Shown piece by piece: positions 43,764 through 52,786 of a DNA stretch of 56,712 nt. Made by a program: the position numbers and the translations under genes. The DNA is from Peptoniphilaceae bacterium AM52-5BH. GTDB lineage: Bacteria; Bacillota; Clostridia; Tissierellales; Peptoniphilaceae. Within the stretch, counting starts at the first letter, position 1, and each line of letters starts with the position of its first letter. The notes under the pieces were generated by a model that ran no database searches, had not been told where the DNA came from, and saw nothing but the letters and a program-made list of their open reading frames with translations. The stretch covers positions 1 to 56,712 of the forward strand of contig JAQEDR010000016.1 of assembly GCA_027669155.1 (NCBI GenBank). Direction: 5' to 3'.

Positions 43764-45908
43764 ATGAAGATTAAAAAAGTTTACTCATCTCTAATGGCCC
43801 TAGGACTTGTCCTAACACTTTCCGCATGTGGATCTAGCACAGATTCAACTAAGGGCGGAGCAGAGAAGAAAACCGAAAATGAAGAGGCTAGTAAAGGCGC
43901 AGAAGATAAAAAAGCCACCGAGACTCCAGAAGATTTTGAAAAGCAAACATCTGACGACACTATAGTTATGGGAGTTGATTCCATAAATGGAGACTTCATC
44001 CAAGGCTATGCCAATGACGGAAATGACGTAAAGGTAAGAAGATTCATGGGTATAGAAGGAAATAATGGCTACGACTGCTATGTCCAAAATGAGGAAGGTA
44101 AGTTTCAAACAAACACAGCTGCCCTAGAAAAGGATCCTGAGGTAAAAATTAACGAAGATGGATCAAGGACAACTACCTATACCATAAAGAAAGATCTTAA
44201 ATGGTCAGATGGAGAGCCTATCACAGCTGATGATTATATATTTGGAATCCTTCTAGAATCAGACAAGGACTTTAACCCACTTACTGCATCTATGAACATA
44301 GGGGCAGATTCACTCCTAGGCTACAAGGCCTTCAAAAACGGCGAAACAGATAGCTTCGAGGGGATCGAAAAACACGACGACTACAGCTTCAGTCTAACTG
44401 TAGATCCTTCACAACTACCATATTATGAAGTAGAAGTCCTATCAAACGCAGGACCTAGCCCAATGCACTATATAGGAGAAAACCTTGCTGTAGCAGAAGA
44501 TGGTAAGAAGCTTGTAGTTAAAGAAGGCTATGAAGTTACAGATAAGGATAAGGAAGACTACAAGAAATCTATAGATAAACAAGTAGAAATCCTAAAAGAA
44601 ACGTTCGAAGAAGATAACGAAGGCCTCGATAAGGAAAGCGAAGACTACAAAAAAGCCAAGGAAGAATTAGATAGTCAAGTAGGAGAGCTTGAGGCTCGTA
44701 AAGATGGAGACGTAGATCCTACAAGACTCCTAATCGAAGAAGCTATGATCAAACTTACAAGTGATTACAGATTCAATCCTAAAGTTACCTGTGGACCATA
44801 CAAGTTCAATAAGTTCGAAAATAATATGGTAAGACTTGACCTAAATGAAAACTACCAAGGAAACTTCAAGGGAGATAAGGCGACTATCCCTCATATCATC
44901 GTTCAATTAGTAAACAAAAACATCGGACCAGACCTTCTAGAAAATGGAGATATAGACATTTGGGAAGGCGAAAATGATGGATCAAAGATCGACCAACTCA
45001 AAAAGGCGGCAGAAGATGGCAAAATCCAAGTAGGCTCTTACGAAAGAAATGGTTACGGAAACCTAACCTTCCTAGTAGATAGGGGAGCAACCCAATATAA
45101 GGAAGTAAGACAAGCTATAGCAAGCCTAATGGATAGAAATGAATTCGTCCAATCATTCTTGGGAGGCTACGGTGTTGTAACTAACGGAATGTATGGAACA
45201 AGTCAATGGATGTATAAGGAAAGAGGAGCAGATGTCGAAGGAGAGTTAGTAAATTGGGTCCTAAATATTGACAAGGCCAATGAACTTCTTGACAAAACTC
45301 CATACAAGTTCGAAGCTGATGGAACAACTCCTTGGGATAAAGCTAAGGCCCTTGATGAATTTAACAAAAACCAAGAGGGCTTCGACTACTATAGGTATGA
45401 TGAAAACGGAAATAGGCTAGTTGTAAACCAATATGGTGCAGAACAATCCCCAATTACAACTCTAATATCTAACCAACTTCCTCCAAATGCCAAACAAGCT
45501 GGAATGGAATATAACGTAACAAGTGGATCTTTCTCAACCCTAATAGACCTCTACACCTTCCCTAAGGAAGATGCAGATTATACTGCCTTCTCAATGGCAA
45601 CAGACTTTGCTACACCATTTGACCCATGGTTATACTACTCAAAGGAAGGTCCATTTAACAGAAACAAGGTAGATGATCCAAAGGCTGATGAAGTAACTAC
45701 TGCCCTAAGAAGAACGGCCCCAGAGGAGAAGGAAGCTTATCTAGATAAGTGGGAAGAATTCCAAAAATGGTACAACGACTACCTACCAGAAATTCCACTA
45801 TATTCAAATGTCTTCCATACAGGTTATAGCAATAGAGTCAAGGGCTTTGACGTGATGACACCAGTATGGCAAGCCGCTGATCAAATCAACGCTATGACAA
45901 TTGAATAA
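43764..45908 (+). CDS. Oligopeptide ABC importer substrate-binding lipoprotein 1 (OppA-like)
   Basis: A family 5 solute-binding lipoprotein of 714 aa, well above the 520-600 usual for OppA. Lipobox LSAC is at residues 18-21, an acidic linker runs to about 60, and the family core follows with DLKWSDGEPITADDYIFG. Between the two lobes, residues about 255-315 form a highly charged segment (KDKEDYKKSIDKQVEILKE...) predicted as coiled coil and absent from standard OppA. The C-terminal half has FATPFDPW. It binds extracellular peptides for the opp permease downstream. Its own terminator follows, so oppA2 is transcribed separately. Codon use is ordinary for the window. Confidence 0.92.
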   Translation: MKIKKVYSSLMALGLVLTLSACGSSTDSTKGGAEKKTENEEASKGAEDKKATETPEDFEKQTSDDTIVMGVDSINGDFIQGYANDGNDVKVRRFMGIEGNNGYDCYVQNEEGKFQTNTAALEKDPEVKINEDGSRTTTYTIKKDLKWSDGEPITADDYIFGILLESDKDFNPLTASMNIGADSLLGYKAFKNGETDSFEGIEKHDDYSFSLTVDPSQLPYYEVEVLSNAGPSPMHYIGENLAVAEDGKKLVVKEGYEVTDKDKEDYKKSIDKQVEILKETFEEDNEGLDKESEDYKKAKEELDSQVGELEARKDGDVDPTRLLIEEAMIKLTSDYRFNPKVTCGPYKFNKFENNMVRLDLNENYQGNFKGDKATIPHIIVQLVNKNIGPDLLENGDIDIWEGENDGSKIDQLKKAAEDGKIQVGSYERNGYGNLTFLVDRGATQYKEVRQAIASLMDRNEFVQSFLGGYGVVTNGMYGTSQWMYKERGADVEGELVNWVLNIDKANELLDKTPYKFEADGTTPWDKAKALDEFNKNQEGFDYYRYDENGNRLVVNQYGAEQSPITTLISNQLPPNAKQAGMEYNVTSGSFSTLIDLYTFPKEDADYTAFSMATDFATPFDPWLYYSKEGPFNRNKVDDPKADEVTTALRRTAPEEKEAYLDKWEEFQKWYNDYLPEIPLYSNVFHTGYSNRVKGFDVMTPVWQAADQINAMTIE

Positions 45909-45945
45909 AGTTATTTAGAAATAAATTGAATAGAAAATAAAGGAA

Positions 45946-45977
45946 AGAGGCGAGACAAAGAGAATCGCCTCTTTTTT
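45946..45977 (+). terminator. Terminator after oppA1
   Basis: AGAGGCGA and TCGCCTCT form an 8-bp stem with an 11-base loop, followed by six T. Confidence 0.92.
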
Positions 45978-46241
45978 GCTGGAAATTATTATGCTTATAT
46001 TTGTATGATTTAGGAGAAGTATTTGCATTATCATTAGAGAAATAAAAATACACTAAGTTATATTTTCTACAAATATGATGTATTAAACAAAAATATTGTG
46101 GATGTTGAAATTTAATAGATTATCGCTTTAACAAGATTGGATTCATGTATTATATTACATGAATATAATTCAAAAATCCCTAATAATAAGGAATTATAAA
46201 GAATAAAAATTCTCTATAGTGCATAAAACCTTAGGAAATCC
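45978..46241. other. Intergenic stretch before oppA2
   Basis: About 260 bp of very AT-rich DNA. No ORF, RNA gene or repeat is evident up to the oppA2 promoter. Confidence 0.5.
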
Positions 46242-46270
46242 TTGACAAAATCTATTCATTGAGTTAAAAT
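46242..46270 (+). promoter_or_regulatory. oppA2 promoter
   Basis: Perfect TTGACA (46242-46247), 17-base spacer, TAAAAT (46265-46270). A strong GGGGGG ribosome site follows near 46302, consistent with high expression. Confidence 0.85.
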
Positions 46271-46312
46271 ATATAAATATAAAAGTTACTTAATTTTTTA
46301 GGGGGGAAACCA

Positions 46313-48508
46313 ATGAAAATGAAAAGAGTTTTTTCTTCATTGATGGCACTTGGACTAGCTAGTACTCTAGTTGCTTGTGGCGGTGGAGAGAATAAAGACG
46401 ACAAAGCTGCTAATAAGGACGCAGATACAAAAACTGAAGATAAAAACGAAGAAGCTACAGACGATAAAGATGCAGCTGAAGGCGAAGAAGCCGGTGAAGA
46501 AAGCGCTGAGGACTTCGAAGCACAAACATCAGACGATACTCTAGTAGTAGGTCTTGGTGAGCTTAACGGAGACTTCTACGGTGGTTGGACAAACAACTCA
46601 GGAGACGTTAAGGTTAGAAAATATCTTGGTATAGAAGGAAACAACGGTTACCAAACAGTTGTTCAAGATGAAGCTGGTACTTGGGTAAATAACCCTGTAG
46701 TTCTAGATGGAGAACCAGTATCAGAAGATAATGAAGATGGATCAAAGACAGTTACATTCAAGATCAAACAAGATCTTAAATGGTCTGATGGCGAACCTAT
46801 CAAGGCAGATGATTTCTTATTCGGATCCCTTCTACACACTCACCCAGAATATACAAAACTAACAGGTTCTACAAACCCAGGATCTGACTCAGTTAAGGGA
46901 TATGAAGCTTATAAGAAGGGTGAAAGTGATGTATTTGAAGGTATTGAAAAGGTAGATGATTACACATTTAAGATAACAATAGATGCATCATTCCTTCCAT
47001 ACTATGAAGAAGCATCTCTATTAGCTGTTGCACCACATCCAATGCACTATCTAAACGAAAACTTAGCTCTTTCTCCAGAAGGTAATAAACTTGTTGCTAA
47101 AGAAGGCTATGAAGTAAGTGAAGAAGAAAAAGAAAACTATGTAAAGAACCTGGATGAACAAATCAAAAAACAAAAAGAAGACTTTGAAGCAAACAATCCA
47201 GCTCCAGCAGATGATGCAGCAGAAGAAGACAAACAAGCTTACGAAGAAGCTAAAAAAGCTCACGAAGAAGCAATCAAAGACCTTGAAGAACGTAAAAACG
47301 GTGATGTAGACCCTACCCAACAACTTATAGATGAGGCTATGCTTAAGGAAGTTAATGAATACAGACTTAAACCAGAAGTTGTAACAGGACCTTACAAGTT
47401 TGAATCATTTGAAAACAATATGGTTAAACTAAGCCTAAACGAAAACTACGCTGGAAACTTCAAGGGTGATAAGGCTACAATTCCTAACGTAATCCTTCAA
47501 ACTGTAAACAAAAATATTGCGGTAGACCTACTTGAGAATGGAGACATCGACCTTTGGGAAGAAGAATCTGAAGGTGGTCCAATCGATAGAATGAGAGAAG
47601 CTGCTGATAGTGGAAAGATCGGTGGATATAACACATTCGAAAGAAATGGTTATGGTAACGTTCAATTCCTAACAGATAGAGGAACAACAAAATACAAAGA
47701 AGTTAGACAAGCTATCGCTCACCTAATGGATAGAAACAGCTTCGTACAATCCTTCGCTGGTGGTTACGGTGTTGTAACTAACGGTATGTACGGTAGCAGC
47801 CAATGGATGTATAAGGAAAGAGGAGCAGATCTTGAAGGTAAGTTAATCAACTACCAAATGAACCTAGATCAAGCTAATGCCCTTCTTGATAAAACACCTT
47901 ACAAATTCGAGTCTGATGGAACTACACCTTGGGATAAGGCTAAGGCTGATGAAGCTTTCGCATCTAACCCAGATGGATTTGACTATTATAGATACGATGA
48001 AAATGGTAAGAAGCTTGTAGTTAACCAATACGGTTCTGATGAATCACCAATTACAACATTGATCTCAAACCAAGTACCAAACAACGCTAAGCAAGTTGGT
48101 ATGGAATACAATGTTACAGCTGGTTCATTTGCAACTCTACTAAACTACTACTACTATCCAGAAGAAGACCCAGAATATACAGCATTCAACATGGGTACAA
48201 ACTTCGGTACACCATTTGATCCATGGTATCAATATAACTCAGAAGGACCTTACAACTACGCTAAGGTTAATGATCCAAAGGCTGATGAACTAACAGTTAA
48301 ACTACGTAAGACACCTGCTGATAAGAAGGACGAATACCTAGATACCTGGGAAGAATTCCAAATTTGGTACAATGATTATCTACCAGAAATCCCACTTTAC
48401 GCTAACCAATATCACACAGGTTACACAAAGAGAGTTAAGGGATTCGATGTAAATACACCAGTATGGCAATCAGAAGATCAAATCAACGCTCTTACTTTGG
48501 AAAACTAA
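46313..48508 (+). CDS. Oligopeptide ABC importer substrate-binding lipoprotein 2 (OppA-like)
   Basis: A close paralogue of the preceding protein (731 aa; lipobox LVAC at 18-21; DLKWSDGEPIKADDFLFG; FGTPFDPW). The same extra charged coiled-coil segment lies between the lobes at about residues 268-335, but its sequence has diverged and includes an Ala/Pro-rich insertion, so it is conserved in position rather than in detail. Codon choice is biased (GGT, GTT, AAC, GCT) relative to oppA1 and, with the strong promoter and ribosome site, marks this as the abundant form. It is followed by its own terminator before oppB. Confidence 0.93.
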   Translation: MKMKRVFSSLMALGLASTLVACGGGENKDDKAANKDADTKTEDKNEEATDDKDAAEGEEAGEESAEDFEAQTSDDTLVVGLGELNGDFYGGWTNNSGDVKVRKYLGIEGNNGYQTVVQDEAGTWVNNPVVLDGEPVSEDNEDGSKTVTFKIKQDLKWSDGEPIKADDFLFGSLLHTHPEYTKLTGSTNPGSDSVKGYEAYKKGESDVFEGIEKVDDYTFKITIDASFLPYYEEASLLAVAPHPMHYLNENLALSPEGNKLVAKEGYEVSEEEKENYVKNLDEQIKKQKEDFEANNPAPADDAAEEDKQAYEEAKKAHEEAIKDLEERKNGDVDPTQQLIDEAMLKEVNEYRLKPEVVTGPYKFESFENNMVKLSLNENYAGNFKGDKATIPNVILQTVNKNIAVDLLENGDIDLWEEESEGGPIDRMREAADSGKIGGYNTFERNGYGNVQFLTDRGTTKYKEVRQAIAHLMDRNSFVQSFAGGYGVVTNGMYGSSQWMYKERGADLEGKLINYQMNLDQANALLDKTPYKFESDGTTPWDKAKADEAFASNPDGFDYYRYDENGKKLVVNQYGSDESPITTLISNQVPNNAKQVGMEYNVTAGSFATLLNYYYYPEEDPEYTAFNMGTNFGTPFDPWYQYNSEGPYNYAKVNDPKADELTVKLRKTPADKKDEYLDTWEEFQIWYNDYLPEIPLYANQYHTGYTKRVKGFDVNTPVWQSEDQINALTLEN

Positions 48509-48524
48509 TAATAAGTAAATTAAA

Positions 48525-48550
48525 GGGGCTCACTTGAGTGAGCCTTTTTA
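48525..48550 (+). terminator. Terminator after oppA2
   Basis: GGCTCACT TG AGTGAGCC stem followed by TTTTTA. Read-through would give lower permease than binding-protein expression. Confidence 0.92.
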
Positions 48551-48847
48551 TTTTCGCTTTTGCGATTATACATAAATAATTAAGAAAATCACAAAAGAAA
48601 TCATAAAGTTATGAAATAATATGCATAATTATGTCGATATTTTACCAACGTTTACATTTTGCGGGCCTCTTTATATAATAATTAAATAAGATAGGTGGTT
48701 GACAAAATACGACTAATATTATAACATATAAATTATAAAAATTATTAACTTGGATTTGCTTATCGTTTTTTAAAAAGACTACATATTTATCAGTATACTT
48801 TAACAAGATAACGAATCTCAATGTTATAAAAAATAGGAAGGAAAGAT
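48551..48847 (+). promoter_or_regulatory. oppB upstream region and promoter
   Basis: AT-rich, no gene. TTGACA (48699-48704), 17 bases, TAACAT (48722-48727) is the best promoter, about 120 bp upstream of oppB. CGTTTACA at 48649-48656 resembles the half-sites upstream of oppA1. Confidence 0.6.
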
Positions 48848-49810
48848 ATGTTTCGTTATATAGTTAAGAGAATCATAAATTTAATACCAGTAGCTCTGAT
48901 TATATCAATAATGCTTTTTGCTTTCTCTAAAGCCATGCCAGGAGATCCAATCAAGGCCATGATGCCTACGACTGGTCGTATGACTAAGCAAGAGCAAGAA
49001 GAGCTATATCAAACACTCCAAGCAAGATATGGACTCGATAAGTCCTTGCCTGAGCAATATGTAAGATGGCTTGGAAGGACTTTGAAGGGTGATTTGGGAG
49101 AATCTACTAGAGTTAGAAGACCGGTTTCTGAATATTTATCAGAGCCTCTCAAAAACACCATATTTTTAAATATTGGTTCGACAATTCTATCATTTGTTCT
49201 TTCGGTCTTGATAGGAATTAGGTCGGCCACGCATAAGGGAGGGGTTTTCGATAAGACCTTCCAGACTTTGACCCTAGTGGGTCTATCAATTCCTGTATTC
49301 TTTATAGGACTTATTTTGATATTCGTCTTTGCCTTTAGACTAGGATGGTTTCCGGCAAATGGTATGCCTAGAGAAAATACCTTTGGAGAATGGGTTAAGT
49401 ATCTAGTTTTACCAACTGCTACCCTAACAATAGGTTCTCTTGCATCACTATCAAGATATGTAAGAAACTCTATGCTAGATGCCCTAGACCAAGATTATAT
49501 AAGAACAGCAAGAAGTAAGGGTCTAAAAGAGAAGACCGTAATCTATTCGCATGCCTTTAGAAACGCCCTTATACCAGTAGTTACTGCCCTAACTTGGGCT
49601 GTACTTGGAATGTTTTCAGGTTCAGCTATAACAGAGAGGATATTCTCTTTTAGAGGAATTGGTAACGAACTGATAATGGCTGTAATGGCTCAAGATTACA
49701 ATGTAATCCTTGCCCTATCAATGTTTTATGCAGTGCTAACTCTTCTTGGAAACTTATTGATGGATGTGGCTTATGCCCTAGTAGATCCAAGAGTTCAATT
49801 GGAGGCTTAA
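48848..49810 (+). CDS. oppB: Oligopeptide ABC importer permease OppB
   Basis: A 320-aa permease with six membrane spans. The OppB/DppB family features are all ordinary: N-terminal YIVKRIINLIPVALIISIMLFAFSKAMPGDP, the LLRYVRNSML-like segment SLSRYVRNSMLDALDQDYIRTARSKGL, the EAA coupling motif, and FRGIGNELIMAVMAQDYN near the C-terminus. One base separates it from oppC. Unlike its partner it has no inserted domain. Confidence 0.95.
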   Translation: MFRYIVKRIINLIPVALIISIMLFAFSKAMPGDPIKAMMPTTGRMTKQEQEELYQTLQARYGLDKSLPEQYVRWLGRTLKGDLGESTRVRRPVSEYLSEPLKNTIFLNIGSTILSFVLSVLIGIRSATHKGGVFDKTFQTLTLVGLSIPVFFIGLILIFVFAFRLGWFPANGMPRENTFGEWVKYLVLPTATLTIGSLASLSRYVRNSMLDALDQDYIRTARSKGLKEKTVIYSHAFRNALIPVVTALTWAVLGMFSGSAITERIFSFRGIGNELIMAVMAQDYNVILALSMFYAVLTLLGNLLMDVAYALVDPRVQLEA

Positions 49811-49811
49811 G

Positions 49812-51776
49812 ATGAATGCGACTTTTAAAAAATCTGTAAAATCATATGGAAGTTTCTTGAAAAATTTCTTCTTAAGAGCCTTCACATTCTCTAAGGGAGA
49901 AGAGTTTAACGATAGTAATAATTCCTTTGACAATAAATCAGATGATGAATTACTCCATAGTGATAATAAAAATGTGGACAAGGGACCTAGAAAGGAAGAC
50001 GAAAATGATAAGCTAAAAGAAGAAGCTATCATGTCTCCAGGAAAGGTAGCCCTTAGAAACTACTTTAGAAACCCTTTGGGTATTATTGGACTTGTGCTTT
50101 TTGTGGCAATTGTCTTGGTAGTGTTTGTAGGAAGTAAGATTCTACCATTTAACCAATACTACTCTCAAGGAAACTTAACTAATGTTTCTCCAGGTGGAGC
50201 TTATATGAACTATCCTTCTGATCTAGAAAAAGAAGGGGTTGAGAAAATCTCTATAGGTAATACCTTCTCTGCAGGACTTAGCAAAGAGGGAAATGTCTAT
50301 GTTTGGGGATCTGACAACGAAGATAAGGTATTAGAAATTCCAGATAAGGCAAAAGAGGCCTTAGCTAACAAAAAAATCATAGATATAGCAGCGGGAGATA
50401 GACACATAATCGCTGCTACAGAAGATAACGAGATATACGGTTGGGGTAACAATGCCTTCCAACAAACCCAAATGCCACCAATGGAGGAGGCTAAGGTAAA
50501 AGAGGAAGGAATCGAAAAACTCGGCGGAGGTGTTCAATACTCTGTAATCCTTACAAAGAAAAACAACCTAGTTGTATGGGGATCAACTCTTGCGAGTAGA
50601 CTCAACCTTCTTCCTTCTGACATCAAGGAACAAGTTGTAGATTTTGCAACAAACCCAATCAACATCCTAGCTGTAATGAAGGACGGATCTATTAGACTTT
50701 TGGGTGTAATGGGTGCTGAAATCGACACACAAATGCCAGAAGAGCTTAAGACAGGAAAGGTTAAGACTAAAAAGGTAGCCCTAACTTCCTCATCAGCAGC
50801 AGCCCTATCAGAAGATGGCAAGCTCTATGTTTGGGGACCTACTAGAGATAAGGTTTCAGGAGATTCGATACCTAAATTTGAAGCTCCTCTTGTAGATATC
50901 AAGGCAAGTGATTCAGTTTTCACCGCCCTTGACGAAAACGGAAAAATCTACCAATGGGGTAAGGAAAACTACGGAGAGCTAAAGACTCCAGAAGGAGAAT
51001 TCGATCAAATTTACTCTTCATATTTCAACAACTACGCAGTAAATAAAGATGGCAAAATCGAAACTTGGGGTCTAAATGGATTTAGATTCGGTTCTGACGA
51101 TCAAGGTCGTGATATTTTCACAAGATTAATCCACGGTGGTAAGATGACCATGGTAATTTCTTTAATCTCTACAGTAATCCAAATAGTTCTCGGTGTACTA
51201 ATCGGTATGATTTCAGGATTTGCTGGTGGAAAGATAGACAATGTCTTGATGAGATTTTCTGAGATTGTGGCATCTTTCCCATTCTATCCAATGTTGATTT
51301 CTCTATCAGCCCTCCTACCACCAGGAGCAAGCCAAGAGCAAAGAATCACCATGGTTATGATTCTTCTAGGTCTACTCGGTTGGACGGGACTTGCAAGACT
51401 TGTTCGTGGACAAATCCTTGCCGAAAGAGAAAGAGATTATATAACAGCAGCAAGAGCCTTGGGAGTTAAGAATTGGTCTATTATGATCAAACACATCTTC
51501 CCAAATATCTTATCAATAGTAATAGTAAATGCGACCATAGGTTACGCAGGAAACTTACTAACAGAATCTGGTCTATCCTTCCTAGGATTTGGTGTACAAG
51601 AGCCAACTCCTTCTTGGGGTAATATGCTTACTGCAGCTCAATCATCAGACGTACTAAACACTTACTGGTGGAGATGGGTATTCCCAGCACTTGCAGTATT
51701 CTTGACATCATTTTCTGTAAACCTAATCGGTGACGCCCTAAGAGATGCCATCGACCCAAGAGCAAATGAAAGATAG
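49812..51776 (+). CDS. oppC: OppC-type permease with a seven-repeat RCC1-like propeller insert
   Basis: Ordinary OppC/DppC permeases are about 300 aa; this one is 654. Residues 1-75 form a charged cytoplasmic N-terminus and 88-107 the first membrane span. In place of the usual short extracellular loop, residues about 143-423 hold seven RCC1-like repeats, each ending in a hydrophobic-strand plus WG or LG motif (VWG 165, GWG 211, VWG 256, LLG 297, VWG 341, QWG 382, TWG 419), enough for a closed seven-bladed beta-propeller. The normal permease core resumes at FGSDDQGRDIFTRLIHGG and runs to the end, with the EAA coupling motif DYITAARALGVKNWSIMIKH. The insert replaces the loop precisely, so the fold of the permease is probably kept, with the propeller outside the cell beside the substrate-binding protein. 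Confidence 0.93.
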   Translation: MNATFKKSVKSYGSFLKNFFLRAFTFSKGEEFNDSNNSFDNKSDDELLHSDNKNVDKGPRKEDENDKLKEEAIMSPGKVALRNYFRNPLGIIGLVLFVAIVLVVFVGSKILPFNQYYSQGNLTNVSPGGAYMNYPSDLEKEGVEKISIGNTFSAGLSKEGNVYVWGSDNEDKVLEIPDKAKEALANKKIIDIAAGDRHIIAATEDNEIYGWGNNAFQQTQMPPMEEAKVKEEGIEKLGGGVQYSVILTKKNNLVVWGSTLASRLNLLPSDIKEQVVDFATNPINILAVMKDGSIRLLGVMGAEIDTQMPEELKTGKVKTKKVALTSSSAAALSEDGKLYVWGPTRDKVSGDSIPKFEAPLVDIKASDSVFTALDENGKIYQWGKENYGELKTPEGEFDQIYSSYFNNYAVNKDGKIETWGLNGFRFGSDDQGRDIFTRLIHGGKMTMVISLISTVIQIVLGVLIGMISGFAGGKIDNVLMRFSEIVASFPFYPMLISLSALLPPGASQEQRITMVMILLGLLGWTGLARLVRGQILAERERDYITAARALGVKNWSIMIKHIFPNILSIVIVNATIGYAGNLLTESGLSFLGFGVQEPTPSWGNMLTAAQSSDVLNTYWWRWVFPALAVFLTSFSVNLIGDALRDAIDPRANER

Positions 51777-51784
51777 GTTATAAA

Positions 51785-52786
51785 ATGAGTTTATTAGAAA
51801 TAAAAAATCTACACACCTACTTTGAAACAAGACGTGGTCTTATCAAGGCTGTAAATGACGTATCATTTACAGTTGATGCTGGTAAGACCTTAGGTCTTGT
51901 TGGAGAAAGTGGATCTGGTAAGAGTCAAACAGCTATGAGTATTCTCCAACTATTTGAGTCAAACCAAAAGATTTACGATGGTGAGATAATATTCGATGGA
52001 GAAAAAATATCTGACTTTAAGACTAGCCAAATGGAACATATCAGAGGAAATGCTATTTCTATGATTTTCCAAGAGCCAATGAGCTCTCTTAACCCAGTCT
52101 TTACTGTAGAGAAACAAATCTCAGAAGTTCTTATACTCCATAAGGGAATGAATAAGAAGGAAGCAGCTAAAAGATGCGAGGAGCTCCTTGCGGCTGTAAA
52201 AATTCCTAATCCACATGTAGTGGCTAAGCAATATCCTTTCGAGCTATCCGGAGGAATGAACCAAAGGGTGATGATTGCCATGGCCCTTGCTTGTGAGCCA
52301 AAACTGCTTATAGCAGATGAGCCTACAACAGCCCTTGATGTTACAATCCAAGCCCAAATCCTAAGACTTATGAATGATCTTAAGCATAAGGCTGGTACAT
52401 CAATCCTCTTTATTACCCACGACCTCGGTGTAATCAATCAAATGGCTGATGAAGTTGCTGTAATGTATTGCGGACAAATCGTGGAGCAATCTCCAGTTGA
52501 ATTTATCTTCAAACATGACATCACAGACTTTAACCACCCATATACCGTAGCTCTACTAAATTCAATCCCATCTATCACATCAGATAGAAACGAAAGACTT
52601 GATATCATCCCAGGTTCAGTACCACACCCACTTAACCTTCCGAAAGGATGCAAGTTTGCAGATAGGTGTAAATACGCTACTAAAAAATGTATAGAAGTGA
52701 TGCCTGATCTAGTTTCAGTAAATGAAAACCAAAAGATCAGATGCCACTATCCAAATAGAAAGGAGAGGGAAGAGAATGAACAGTGA
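51785..52786 (+). CDS. oppD: Oligopeptide ABC importer ATPase OppD
   Basis: A 333-aa nucleotide-binding subunit of normal length. Walker A GESGSGKSQTA, Q-loop MIFQEPMSSLNP, signature ELSGGMNQR, Walker B LLIADEPTTALD, H-loop ITHDLG. The C-terminal oligopeptide/dipeptide region has PKGCKFADRCKYATKKC, the cysteine pattern associated with an iron-sulfur site in this family. It overlaps the start of oppF by 11 bp. Confidence 0.96.
   Translation: MSLLEIKNLHTYFETRRGLIKAVNDVSFTVDAGKTLGLVGESGSGKSQTAMSILQLFESNQKIYDGEIIFDGEKISDFKTSQMEHIRGNAISMIFQEPMSSLNPVFTVEKQISEVLILHKGMNKKEAAKRCEELLAAVKIPNPHVVAKQYPFELSGGMNQRVMIAMALACEPKLLIADEPTTALDVTIQAQILRLMNDLKHKAGTSILFITHDLGVINQMADEVAVMYCGQIVEQSPVEFIFKHDITDFNHPYTVALLNSIPSITSDRNERLDIIPGSVPHPLNLPKGCKFADRCKYATKKCIEVMPDLVSVNENQKIRCHYPNRKEREENEQ

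Noticed and set aside
43764..48508. oppA1 and oppA2 as a recent tandem duplication or assembly artefact
   Set aside because: They share domain layout but differ throughout in sequence, codon bias, promoters and terminators, indicating old divergence.
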